From the NCBI GenBank assembly GCA_963677245.1, contig OY781921.1:4464001-4528000 (forward strand): DNA of 64,000 nucleotides. Reading direction: 5' to 3'. Each line of letters starts with the position of its first letter. The stretch's first letter is position 1. A program made the position numbers and the translations under genes. Under the pieces are notes generated by a model. That model was given only the letters and a program-made list of their open reading frames with translations, was not told the origin of the DNA and did no database searches. Shown piece by piece: positions 8,161-15,915 of the stretch. Origin of the DNA: Saccharicrinis sp963677245. GTDB taxonomy: Bacteria; Bacteroidota; Bacteroidia; Bacteroidales; Marinilabiliaceae.

Positions 8161-9993
8161 TTAAAAGGTTATGATTGCTTTTTGATGATCCTTTATGCAG
8201 GATTCAGTTATAAACTTGTTGAATTCAGGGTATTCTTCTTTTAAATATCTTCCTTGTTTAATTTGAAAAGTTCTAATCACCATCAATTGGTTTTCCTTTA
8301 TCTCAAAGTGTTTTTTATACAGACCATAAGGTGTTTTATTCGATATATTTTCTAATCCTATTAGTTTTTGAATAGGCTTATTAAAATGGTAGGCGACAGT
8401 ATCGCATCTGTTGAATGGGCTTGAAATGAAAACATCTGTTTGTCTTGTGGAATCAGGTGTTAATTGGTACATGATGGGGCGGAAAGGACTTAAAAGAAAT
8501 TTCGTTCCTAGTTTTTCGTACAGTTGATCTACTTTGCCTTTTAATAGCAGATGGATAAAACACGAATCGCGATGAGGTCGGTTAATTTTAAATTCTTCCA
8601 CATCTGTTTTATAATTAAAACCGATGTAGTCGATCGATTCTTTTTTATCACTTTCTGAAAGATGGTTATTAAAGGCCTTCAGATTGTCGAAAGAAGCTCC
8701 CCGCAAGTTTGCATTGCATTCGAAACTAACAGTATCTGAAATATGAATTTGAGTATAATAGGTATCCAGACTTTCGTTTAAAGATAAAGCAGGTGTTTGC
8801 ATCAGTTTACTGTTGTCTTGAATATTTAATAAAGCTTTTCGGTTTTGAGTAAAAGTACCCAGATAGTTAAATGGAGAAGTTTTATCGGTACATTCCAGCC
8901 ATATAGTATCCTTTTCCAAAGGAACACAAAGTATGATGTGGTTAAATTGGTTGGAAGGAAAATCGGAGTTAATTCTGTTGGGTTTATCACCAGCATAAAT
9001 GGTTGTGTAAATTGATTCGATTCCTGCTTCTTTAAGTAAAGCCATGGTGTAATTACTCAGGGCTTTGCAATCTCCATGTTTATTGTTGCACACATAGGTA
9101 GCCGGATGAGGAACCAGGCCTCCAATATCTTCGGAAACATAAATATAACGTGTGTTATCCTGCATGTAATGATACAGCGTCTTAATTTTTTCGGTTTTAT
9201 TTGGCAGGTGATCTGTGAGTTGATGTACCTTATTTTTTTCCTGTTCGGTTAAAACATCCAAGCCTATTGCTAAGTAGCAATGCCAGTTCCCAAATTCCTT
9301 CCAGGTGTTGGCGCTTCCCGGAATACCGTAGGTAAACTGATGCGGAATAACAACCACATGCGGAAGTTGGTCTTTCAAATGAGGAGCGTAGGATTCATAT
9401 TCGGGATACTCGAAATGATTGACTTGCCAGTGTAGTGTTTTGCTTTCTTCGTTTTTAACAACGTAGGCTGTATCTGTTTTAAAATTATAAATATTGAGTT
9501 CTTCGTTTAAGGGAACTTCAACGCTAAGAGAGGCCGATTTTACCGGAACATCTTTCCAAAGAGCCGGATTCCAGTCAGCCAAAGAAATATAGTTCTTAAT
9601 CGTATAGGAATAGCTGTACTTAATGGTATATGGGAAGCGATTGTGAATTAAATCAAATGTCATTAAGCGCTGATCTGTATAAAACTCACTTTCGGAATAA
9701 GGCGTTCTGATGATAATGTCTTTCTTTTTTAGTTTTCGGATTTCATTACCCCAAAAGTCGTGAATGGAAGCTTTTATATTTTTTACTGAATAAGTATCTG
9801 AATAGGGGATAGCAATTTCTGCATATTGTGCGCCTTTGGCATTGTTAATTTGAAGTTCTACCTCAATGTTTTCAACTACTTTTTTACCATCGTAGATGAT
9901 TTGGGTAGTGTAGTTTTTTAGCTCAGCATTGTGCTTTGAAGCATTTAGGATTGAGCAAAAAAGTGTTAGTAAGGTCAGGAGTGTGATCCGCAT
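8161..9993 (-). CDS. DUF3857 and transglutaminase-like domain protein, catalytic triad intact
   Basis: 610-residue exported protein with an N-terminal signal peptide (LLTLLTLFCSILNA). The DUF3857 domain spans about 25-230. The transglutaminase-like core follows: the cysteine sits in HGDCKALSNYTMALLKEAG, the histidine in NQFNHIILCV and the aspartate in WLECTDKTSP, which is a complete Cys-His-Asp triad. Such proteins are frequent in Bacteroidota and are presumed to act on periplasmic proteins or peptidoglycan-linked substrates; the actual reaction is unknown. The gene is directly upstream of the triad-less paralogue, suggesting an active/inactive pair. It is the first gene of this minus-strand operon. 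Confidence 0.8.
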   Translation of the reverse strand: MRITLLTLLTLFCSILNASKHNAELKNYTTQIIYDGKKVVENIEVELQINNAKGAQYAEIAIPYSDTYSVKNIKASIHDFWGNEIRKLKKKDIIIRTPYSESEFYTDQRLMTFDLIHNRFPYTIKYSYSYTIKNYISLADWNPALWKDVPVKSASLSVEVPLNEELNIYNFKTDTAYVVKNEESKTLHWQVNHFEYPEYESYAPHLKDQLPHVVVIPHQFTYGIPGSANTWKEFGNWHCYLAIGLDVLTEQEKNKVHQLTDHLPNKTEKIKTLYHYMQDNTRYIYVSEDIGGLVPHPATYVCNNKHGDCKALSNYTMALLKEAGIESIYTTIYAGDKPNRINSDFPSNQFNHIILCVPLEKDTIWLECTDKTSPFNYLGTFTQNRKALLNIQDNSKLMQTPALSLNESLDTYYTQIHISDTVSFECNANLRGASFDNLKAFNNHLSESDKKESIDYIGFNYKTDVEEFKINRPHRDSCFIHLLLKGKVDQLYEKLGTKFLLSPFRPIMYQLTPDSTRQTDVFISSPFNRCDTVAYHFNKPIQKLIGLENISNKTPYGLYKKHFEIKENQLMVIRTFQIKQGRYLKEEYPEFNKFITESCIKDHQKAIITF

Positions 9994-10105
9994 TTATATT
10001 GTTTTGCACGAATATAAAAATTTTGTGTGAATGGAGAAAGTTGAAGTAGCAGGAACTCAGATACCTTCATTTAAAAAGTGCATTTAGACATATTAATCCA
10101 GAAAA

Positions 10106-10309
10106 GTATCTTATTAAAATGAATTGATGTATTTCTCCAAAGAAAAGTCTCATCTAAAATTCAGATTCTACTTTTCTTTAAAAAAATGGCTTATCTAAAT
10201 TTCATATGGCGTATTTCTGAATAGAAATGTGATATCTAAAACTAAAATGCGACTTTTCTCAAAAAAATAAGTTATCTGAAAGTAAGATGCTCCATATTTT
10301 GATTGCAAC
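10106..10309. repeat. Degenerate ~41-bp tandem repeat, about five copies
   Basis: Units begin near 10106, 10147, 10189, 10230 and 10270. Each carries a TATCTAAA-like box, an AT-rich middle, then TTTCT followed by an A-run, so the boxes recur every 40-42 bp. The copies have diverged substantially; the third and fourth agree best. There is no coding frame through it. Confidence 0.55.
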
Positions 10310-10334
10310 ACACTATATGAATTTACAAAGCAAA

Positions 10335-10364
10335 AAGAGGCCATCTCAATTGAGACAGCCTCTT
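10335..10364 (-). terminator. Hairpin terminator, minus-strand polarity
   Basis: The stem aagaggc/gcctctt encloses an inner tctc/gaga stem with an aatt loop. On the minus strand it is followed by a run of T, on the plus strand it is not. It is the first obvious terminator downstream of the nif operon, roughly 700 bp past the last nif-associated gene. Confidence 0.55.
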
Positions 10365-10873
10365 GAATCTCGTATTCACTTAAACATAAAATATAAAAGT
10401 GCTCAAACTAAATTAAATTGATATGTATTAAGCAAATGGCTTGGCGAGATTATGTTTTAAAATATTCATCTGTTATGGTTGAAGTGATATGCAAATAACT
10501 TGCCATAAATTACAATACTGTATGGTAAATAAATGTTTTTTATTTTACTTATTGTTACTTGTGAAAGTATGTATTTCAGTTGGTGTTAAAGAAAAATAAG
10601 AATGATATATCTACGTCATTTATGCAGCATTTTATTTAATGGCTTGTAAATGTGGGTAAAGAGAAGAGGTTCTTTTCATAGTTTATTAAGATTTTGTATA
10701 GGTGCTTTATAGATTTTGAGTGCTAAAATAGATCTTATAAAACTAAATAGCAAGCTAAGGAGTAGTGAATATATTTATGTAATATGTTTTTTAGGAAAGA
10801 GTGTTTTTGCTTTAGATGCTATACATTCTATTATTGGGGAGTTTTATTTTGTTAATAGGGGAAATATAAACAT

Positions 10874-10944
10874 GAAAAAGTCTGTTACTTTGCATCATGA
10901 TTCGCCACCCCAGCAACTCATAACACAAATAAACAGACTTTTTC
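10874..10944. repeat. 13-bp perfect inverted repeat around a GC-richer 45-nt loop
   Basis: gaaaaagtctgtt at 10874-10886 is exactly complementary to aacagactttttc at 10932-10944. The loop (with ttcgccaccccagcaac) is clearly richer in GC than the surrounding spacer. A small structured RNA, an operator-like site or a decayed element are all possible; I cannot choose between them. Confidence 0.5.
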
Positions 10945-11057
10945 GAGTAGTAGGAATGGCCATGAACCATCCCCTGCGTAACCTATATCCTTGTGCCAAA
11001 GGTTAAAAGGTTAGCCAATTTATTGGAATAATTATAAGACAATAGTATAATTTCTTT

Positions 11058-11435
11058 CTATAGTGTATATTCTGGTTTAAAAGCGCTATCTACCCAGTTT
11101 TTTATTGTTCTTAATGATGTAATCATTAATTCTATATCCTGAGTAGCAGAATCTGCTGAAACTACACAAGAGCATTTGGTTTGTAATTCATCTGCCTGTG
11201 CTTTAATTTCTGCAGGAATTAGCTCATTTTTTTCAAGTGTAGCGATAATATTTTCCAAGCCATGCCCATATGGTTCCATACCATTTTTATAAAGCATAGA
11301 GCTCATTAAGTATTCAGCTGCAAGCGTGATTACATTTATTGTAATATTTTCTCCAAACTTATTGGATTTAGAGAAGCTTACTGCATTGTGAAAGTATTCT
11401 AAACCTTCGTCGTAAATTTTTCTGCTGTTATTCAT
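11058..11435 (-). CDS. Small helical HEPN-like protein at the end of the nif operon
   Basis: 125-residue all-helical protein. The opening (YDEGLEYFHNAVSFSK), the middle AAEYLMSSMLYKNG and the end SLRTIKNWVDSAF resemble the HEPN four-helix arrangement, but the canonical RxxxxH catalytic motif is not evident. It has two nearby cysteines (CSCVV). It begins 19 bp after nifV on the same strand, so it is probably part of the nif transcript. It may be a small accessory or chaperone-like factor for nitrogenase, or simply a passenger gene. The function is not known, and the family call is tentative. Confidence 0.5.
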   Translation of the reverse strand: MNNSRKIYDEGLEYFHNAVSFSKSNKFGENITINVITLAAEYLMSSMLYKNGMEPYGHGLENIIATLEKNELIPAEIKAQADELQTKCSCVVSADSATQDIELMITSLRTIKNWVDSAFKPEYTL

Positions 11436-11454
11436 AGTTGTTTTTTTTCGGGAT

Positions 11455-12564
11455 TTATAGATCGAGAATTAATTCTCGTAATTCATTATTGTCAACGCTG
11501 TTTTTTTTGCTTGCTGCCAGTTGCTTTACTTTGGGTAAAATTTCTTTTCCTTGCTCGGCACTCAGTTGAATACCCATTTGAGCTAGGGTATCTAACACTA
11601 CTGCTACACCGGAGTGTTTTCCTATAACAAACTGAGATTGTTTGCCCACTTCTTCCGGATGAAAGGCATGGTAGCTCATAGGATTATTCAGTAATGATCT
11701 GCAATGAATACCGGATTCGTGGCTGGTAATTAATTCGCCTGTAATTGGTTTTGTTTGACTTACTTTTCGTTTTGATACATTTTCTACAAACTGGCAGACT
11801 GTATTAATGTTTTTCAAATCAATTTTCAGGTCTTTATTTAATGAGAATTTAGCTGCAGCAGCTACTTCTTCAAGTGGAGCATTTCCTGCTCTTTCACCTA
11901 GTCCGTTTATGGTTACGTCAATGCTGTTGCATCCGGCTTGTAATGCAGCAATGCTGTTGGCAGTTGCCATGCCTAAATCGTTGTGCGCATGAAATTCTAA
12001 ATCCATATCTGGGAATAGTTGGCGATAACTGGAAATCATTTCATGAACGGAGAAAGGATTCATTATGCCAACGGTATCTGCAAAGCGTACTCGTTTAACA
12101 CCCAGACTGGTTGCTTTATCTATATATTCGGCTAAAAAGTTAGGATTAGCTCTGGAAGCATCTTGCGCACCAATGCCAACAAATTCAAAATGATTATTGG
12201 CTAAGCCAATCATAGTGGCCATTTGATCCAATACCCATTTAGGATCTTTACCAATAGCTGCTAACTGTAGATCACTAACCGGAAATGAAATGCTGATTCG
12301 TTTAGCGCCTGTTCTTTTGGCTGCCATTATATCTGATACGGTTGCTCTGGCCCAACATAAACTATCAAAAGCAAAACCTTGATTGATGATAGTTCTGATG
12401 TCTTTTTCCTCCTCAATAGAAATAGCAGGAGTTCCAACTTCAGCTTCCTGAACACCTAATGCTTCAAGCATTTGAGCAATTTGTATTTTTTCATCTAATG
12501 AAAAAACAACACCGGCAGCTTGTTCGCCGTCTCTTAAAGTAGTGTCTATCAGATATTGTTTCAT
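11455..12564 (-). CDS. nifV: Homocitrate synthase
   Basis: Condenses acetyl-CoA and 2-oxoglutarate to homocitrate, the organic ligand of the iron-molybdenum cofactor. The 369-residue protein has the DRE-TIM metallolyase signature at the N-terminus (LIDTTLRDGEQAAGVVFS) and the metal-binding HxH motif in LEFHAHNDLGMATANS. GLGERAGNAPLEEV is also conserved. Its length suits NifV, which lacks the regulatory domain of isopropylmalate synthases. Its position between nifB/ferredoxin and the HEPN-like gene supports the nif role over leucine biosynthesis. The spacer upstream contains a 13-bp inverted repeat. Confidence 0.92.
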   Translation of the reverse strand: MKQYLIDTTLRDGEQAAGVVFSLDEKIQIAQMLEALGVQEAEVGTPAISIEEEKDIRTIINQGFAFDSLCWARATVSDIMAAKRTGAKRISISFPVSDLQLAAIGKDPKWVLDQMATMIGLANNHFEFVGIGAQDASRANPNFLAEYIDKATSLGVKRVRFADTVGIMNPFSVHEMISSYRQLFPDMDLEFHAHNDLGMATANSIAALQAGCNSIDVTINGLGERAGNAPLEEVAAAAKFSLNKDLKIDLKNINTVCQFVENVSKRKVSQTKPITGELITSHESGIHCRSLLNNPMSYHAFHPEEVGKQSQFVIGKHSGVAVVLDTLAQMGIQLSAEQGKEILPKVKQLAASKKNSVDNNELRELILDL

Positions 12565-12605
12565 GGTGTATTCAGTTATCAGTTAACAAAAATTGGATAA
12601 CAGCA

Positions 12606-12656
12606 ATCAGTAAACAGTTTCATGACATAAGTGAGCATTATTTACTGTTTACTGAT
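12606..12656. repeat. 13-bp inverted repeat in the ferredoxin-nifV spacer
   Basis: atcagtaaacagt at 12606-12618 is exactly complementary to actgtttactgat at 12644-12656. Related shorter words (agttatcagttaac) occur just before it. It is one of several palindromic inserts in the nif operon spacers and could form an RNA hairpin between the two genes. Confidence 0.6.
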
Positions 12657-12674
12657 CACTATTGATTGTCTAAC

Positions 12675-12980
12675 TTAATCCGAGATTAAATACTCTTCTA
12701 CTGCTTCTCCTTCTTCAAGGGCATCAAGTATTTCATCAATTTTTTCTTCTGTAATTTCACCGTACCATAAGTTGTTTGGGTGGATTACCATAATTGGTCC
12801 CTGGCTACATACATTTAAACAAGCAGTACTTGATACAGCAGCATCAATACCTCTGTCGTTACACTCTTCAGTGATATAAGGGATGAAATCTGTAGCTCCG
12901 TTTTTGTTACAGAATCCTTGTGCATCTCCTGCAACACGGTAAGAATTACATACCAAAATGTGATATTCAGGCTTTTTCAT
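12675..12980 (-). CDS. Nif-associated thioredoxin-like [2Fe-2S] ferredoxin
   Basis: 101-residue ferredoxin of the thioredoxin-like (Shethna/NuoE-like) type. The four probable cluster ligands are C11 (ILVCNSYRV), C24 (GFCNKNG), C54 and C58 (ACLNVCSQGP), with an extra C40. The segment GPIMVIHPNNLWYGEIT is typical of this family. Members encoded in nif clusters are proposed to donate electrons to nitrogenase or to cofactor assembly. It lies between nifB (88 bp) and nifV (110 bp) on the same strand. The acidic C-terminus is usual for an electron-transfer protein. Confidence 0.85.
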   Translation of the reverse strand: MKKPEYHILVCNSYRVAGDAQGFCNKNGATDFIPYITEECNDRGIDAAVSSTACLNVCSQGPIMVIHPNNLWYGEITEEKIDEILDALEEGEAVEEYLISD

Positions 12981-13067
12981 TTCTTGAAAATTATAGGTTA
13001 ATAAAACTGTTTATTTGTCTTTCTTTCTGGTTATATATAAGGATTGGTTTGGTTATTTTTGAATGGA

Positions 13068-14360
13068 TCAACCACATCCGGTTCCTGTTCCTGAACAACC
13101 TGCTCCACACTTAAAGCTTTCTGCTTTTGTAACCGTTCTTAGTTCGGTGCCTTTGTATACTGAATCCATTCCCTGATCAATAAGTCCCGACATTTCGATT
13201 ACTTCTAAGCCTGACTTACCAAGAATTTTAGATGGTTTTGGACCAATACCTCCTACTAAAATAGCTTTACAGTCGCTTAGTATTTCTCCTAATTCTTCCC
13301 AACGTTTGTCGCCGCTTCCTTTTGGAGGAGTAACTCGTTGATTCACTAATTTGTATCCATTAGGAGTTTCCTTGAAAATATAAAGTCTGTCAGCTTCTCC
13401 TAAGTGTTGGTTAACCAGGATTCCTTCGTTACTGGCAACTGCAACATATGGTCTTGAGTCAGCATCTCCTTTATCAATTCTTACTTTGGCAGCTTCTGTT
13501 AATAGCTCCATGGCTTCAGTACTGTCTTTACCTAATAATCCGGCAGCATCAGCTCTACAGCGACTACAGTGTGTCATTGGAGGAAGGTGCTCAGCAATAC
13601 CTTTTCTAATTTCTTTCATGTAAGAAGAAGATGGCTCTTCTAAATCAGAGAACGGCGTATCTTCAACAGGAATTAAAGGAATGGTATTCATTAAGTCAAC
13701 ACCCATTTCTGCTAACCCTTCAGCTAATTCTGTCAGGTGATCATCGTTAACACCCGGGATTACTATAGCATTTGCTTTTACAGTGATTCCTGCAGCCTTT
13801 AATTTTTTAATAGCTTCTAATTGTTTTTCCAATAAAAGCTCAGCTCCTGCCAATCCAAAATATCCTTTCTTTTCAAAACGAACCCAACGGTACACTTTTT
13901 CAAGAATTTTAGGATCTAATGCGTTGATGGTAATAGTTACATGGCTTACTTCCAATTCTGCCAATTCATCTACGTAAGGAGCGATGTTTAATCCGTTTGA
14001 AGAAACACAAAGGATCATATCATCAAAGTTGGAACGAACCTGACGTAGAGTTTCCATTGTCTCATCAGGATTTGCAAAAGGATCTCCAGGTCCTGCGATT
14101 CCTACAACTGATAATTGAGGCATTTTTTCGCGCAGTGATTTTAAGTATACAATAGACTGCTCTGGAGATAAAATATTTGAAGTAACACCAGGACGACTTT
14201 CGTTAACGCAGTCGAACTTACGGTTACAATAATTACAACTAATATTACATTTAGGGGCTACAGGTAAATGCACTCTGGCATATTGTCCTTTAGCTTCTTT
14301 ATTGAAACAGGGGTGTTTTTTAAAATCGATCATAACTTTGATTTTTTGATGATTTGACAT
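13068..14360 (-). CDS. nifB: FeMo-cofactor biosynthesis radical SAM protein NifB with NifX-like domain
   Basis: Builds NifB-co, the [8Fe-9S-C] precursor of FeMo-co, using S-adenosylmethionine. The radical SAM motif is C38-NIS-C42-NY-C45 with a further C51. The SAM domain extends to about 300 and includes CRADAAGLLGKD. The C-terminal part (about 315-415) is a NifX/NafY-like cofactor-binding domain (VAVASNEGILVNQHLGEAD, then DCKAILVGGIGP). The 430-residue length is that of the fused NifB-NifX form, and no separate nifX is seen in the window. The protein ends in a Cys/Gly-rich tail with three cysteines (KCGAGCSGTGTGCG). An internal start at Met10 is possible. Confidence 0.93.
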   Translation of the reverse strand: MSNHQKIKVMIDFKKHPCFNKEAKGQYARVHLPVAPKCNISCNYCNRKFDCVNESRPGVTSNILSPEQSIVYLKSLREKMPQLSVVGIAGPGDPFANPDETMETLRQVRSNFDDMILCVSSNGLNIAPYVDELAELEVSHVTITINALDPKILEKVYRWVRFEKKGYFGLAGAELLLEKQLEAIKKLKAAGITVKANAIVIPGVNDDHLTELAEGLAEMGVDLMNTIPLIPVEDTPFSDLEEPSSSYMKEIRKGIAEHLPPMTHCSRCRADAAGLLGKDSTEAMELLTEAAKVRIDKGDADSRPYVAVASNEGILVNQHLGEADRLYIFKETPNGYKLVNQRVTPPKGSGDKRWEELGEILSDCKAILVGGIGPKPSKILGKSGLEVIEMSGLIDQGMDSVYKGTELRTVTKAESFKCGAGCSGTGTGCG

Positions 14361-14361
14361 C

Positions 14362-14387
14362 AGATAATAGACTAATGCCTGTTATCT
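14362..14387. repeat. Short palindromic element in the nifN-nifB spacer
   Basis: agataa at 14362-14367 and ttatct at 14382-14387 can pair, and the words match the GATAAGAGA-type palindromes in the other nif spacers. The stem is weak on its own; the interest is in the family resemblance. Confidence 0.4.
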
Positions 14388-14412
14388 CTTATTCCAATTA
14401 ACTCGTTTTATT

Positions 14413-15825
14413 TTACATGTACTTCCAGCCTACCTCGGATTTTTCTTGTTTGTAATCAATCATGGCATTGCCAATCTTGTCAAACATTTCCTGGGCACCT
14501 TTATAGGCTACATGTTTTAATCTAGAACCGCCCATTCTGTCATGTATCGGAAATCCTGCTCTTACAAGAGGGATACCTAACTCACGAGCTATATAGTACC
14601 CTTTACTGTTACCTACTAACAGGTCGGGCTTCATATCAATACAGTATTCATTGATTTTTTCGTAATCCAAATCATCTAACACAATGGTTGAATGACCATG
14701 AACCGGAGCACTTTTTTCAATTTCTGGTTTTAGTATTCCGCTGCTACCTCCTGAGGCGGCAAGAATTACTTCAACACCTATTTCATCTAAAAAGGCTGTC
14801 ATGGCAATTACAAAATCCTCTTCACCGTATACCACTGCTTTTTTACCGAATACATATTTGTGTCCGTCTGCGTAAGCATCAATTAAACGACCTCTTTCCA
14901 TGCTGTATTTGGTAGGCACTTCATTACCGCTTAATTCTTTCAGGATGTCAAACAGGGCATCGGTTTGTGTAATTCCGAAAGGAACATTGATGGCGTAATT
15001 TTTAACACCAAATTCCTTTTGTAAATATTCAGCTCCTGTTAAAGCCAAATTTTTATTTTTTACTCTTCCGGCCAGATTTCCTTTATTTAGTACAGGACCA
15101 AATTCGATACTGGCTTTGGCTCCTCCCATTAATTTTAGATCCTCTACAGAAGTTCCACCATCCGGTATTCTGTGATAAGTATCCCAAACCGGGTTATCTA
15201 ATGTTTCAGAATAATCAGGAACCATGATGTAATCAATTCCAAAATCTTCTAAAATATCTTTTAGCATTCTAAGATCTTCGGTAGAGATGAAACCAGGAAA
15301 AATATTTACTTTTTCGTTTGGTTCAACCTTAGTGGCAAAGGTCTTAGTAATAGCAGCTACTGTTTCGTGGAATCCATCCATATGAGATCCCTGATAACTT
15401 GGTGTAGATGAGTAAACAAATTCAGGAATTGTTTCGTCATCAGCATGAGCTGCTTTGTAATTTCTTAAAGCTTGTCCGATATCATCACCAATTGTTTCGG
15501 CTAAGCAGGTTGTACAAACACCCACTACTTCTGGTTTGTACTGAGCAATTACATTTTGAATTGCCATGCTGAGATTGCCTTCTCCGCCAAAAATAGTTGA
15601 CTCCTCACTAAAATTGGAAGAGGCAATATCAACAGGCTCTTTATAGTGACTGATCAAATATCTTCTGATATAAGTGGCACACCCTTGTCCACCATGAATT
15701 ACAGGTACACAACCTTTAATTCCTTTATATGCTACACTTCCGCCAAGTGGAGAACACACTTTACATGCATTCCTGGTGGCTACGAAGTTTTTTCTTTCTT
15801 TTAATACTGGTATTTTGTCGGCCAT
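14413..15825 (-). CDS. nifN: Nitrogenase cofactor assembly scaffold NifN
   Basis: Beta subunit of the NifEN scaffold on which NifB-co matures to FeMo-co. The 470-residue protein has the NifK/N-type N-terminus (NACKVCSPLGGSVAYKGIKG) and cluster-region motifs HGGQGCATYIRR and VCTTCLAETIGDD. GGEGNLSMAI is also conserved. The C-terminal half keeps the Rossmann-like repeats (LLVGNSKGYYIARELGIPLVRAGFP). Its resemblance to nifK and position directly after nifE in transcription order support NifN rather than a second NifK. Confidence 0.93.
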   Translation of the reverse strand: MADKIPVLKERKNFVATRNACKVCSPLGGSVAYKGIKGCVPVIHGGQGCATYIRRYLISHYKEPVDIASSNFSEESTIFGGEGNLSMAIQNVIAQYKPEVVGVCTTCLAETIGDDIGQALRNYKAAHADDETIPEFVYSSTPSYQGSHMDGFHETVAAITKTFATKVEPNEKVNIFPGFISTEDLRMLKDILEDFGIDYIMVPDYSETLDNPVWDTYHRIPDGGTSVEDLKLMGGAKASIEFGPVLNKGNLAGRVKNKNLALTGAEYLQKEFGVKNYAINVPFGITQTDALFDILKELSGNEVPTKYSMERGRLIDAYADGHKYVFGKKAVVYGEEDFVIAMTAFLDEIGVEVILAASGGSSGILKPEIEKSAPVHGHSTIVLDDLDYEKINEYCIDMKPDLLVGNSKGYYIARELGIPLVRAGFPIHDRMGGSRLKHVAYKGAQEMFDKIGNAMIDYKQEKSEVGWKYM

Positions 15826-15854
15826 TCTTTTAGATTTTAAGATTATTAGACATT

Positions 15855-15915
15855 AGATAAGAGATTAAAAAGCAACCATTAGGTCTATTATCTCTTATCT
15901 CAAAATCTCTTATCT
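15855..15915. repeat. Repeated GATAAGAGA-type palindrome in the nifE-nifN spacer
   Basis: agataagagattaa at 15855-15868 pairs with ttatctcttatct at 15888-15900 apart from one unpaired base. A further direct copy of atctcttatct lies at 15905-15915 and overlaps the nifE stop codon (15910-15912). The nifE gene thus ends inside a copy of the repeat. Confidence 0.6.

Larger units (their letters stand above)
9994..11057. other. Gene-poor spacer between the DUF3857 operon and the end of the nif operon
   Basis: About 1 kb with no convincing gene. It contains a degenerate ~41-bp tandem repeat (10106-10309), a hairpin with a T-tract on the minus strand (10335-10364) and a 13-bp perfect inverted repeat (10874-10944). 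A 44-codon reading frame from the ATG at 10872 to 11006 spans the inverted repeat and matches nothing I know. I do not call it a gene. The rest is AT-rich and unremarkable. Confidence 0.6.

Noticed and set aside
10716..11006. A 96-codon reading frame in the spacer before the nif operon end
   Set aside because: It spans the 13-bp inverted repeat, has no recognisable domain, and its start is poor. A shorter version from 10872 is mentioned only as a possibility.
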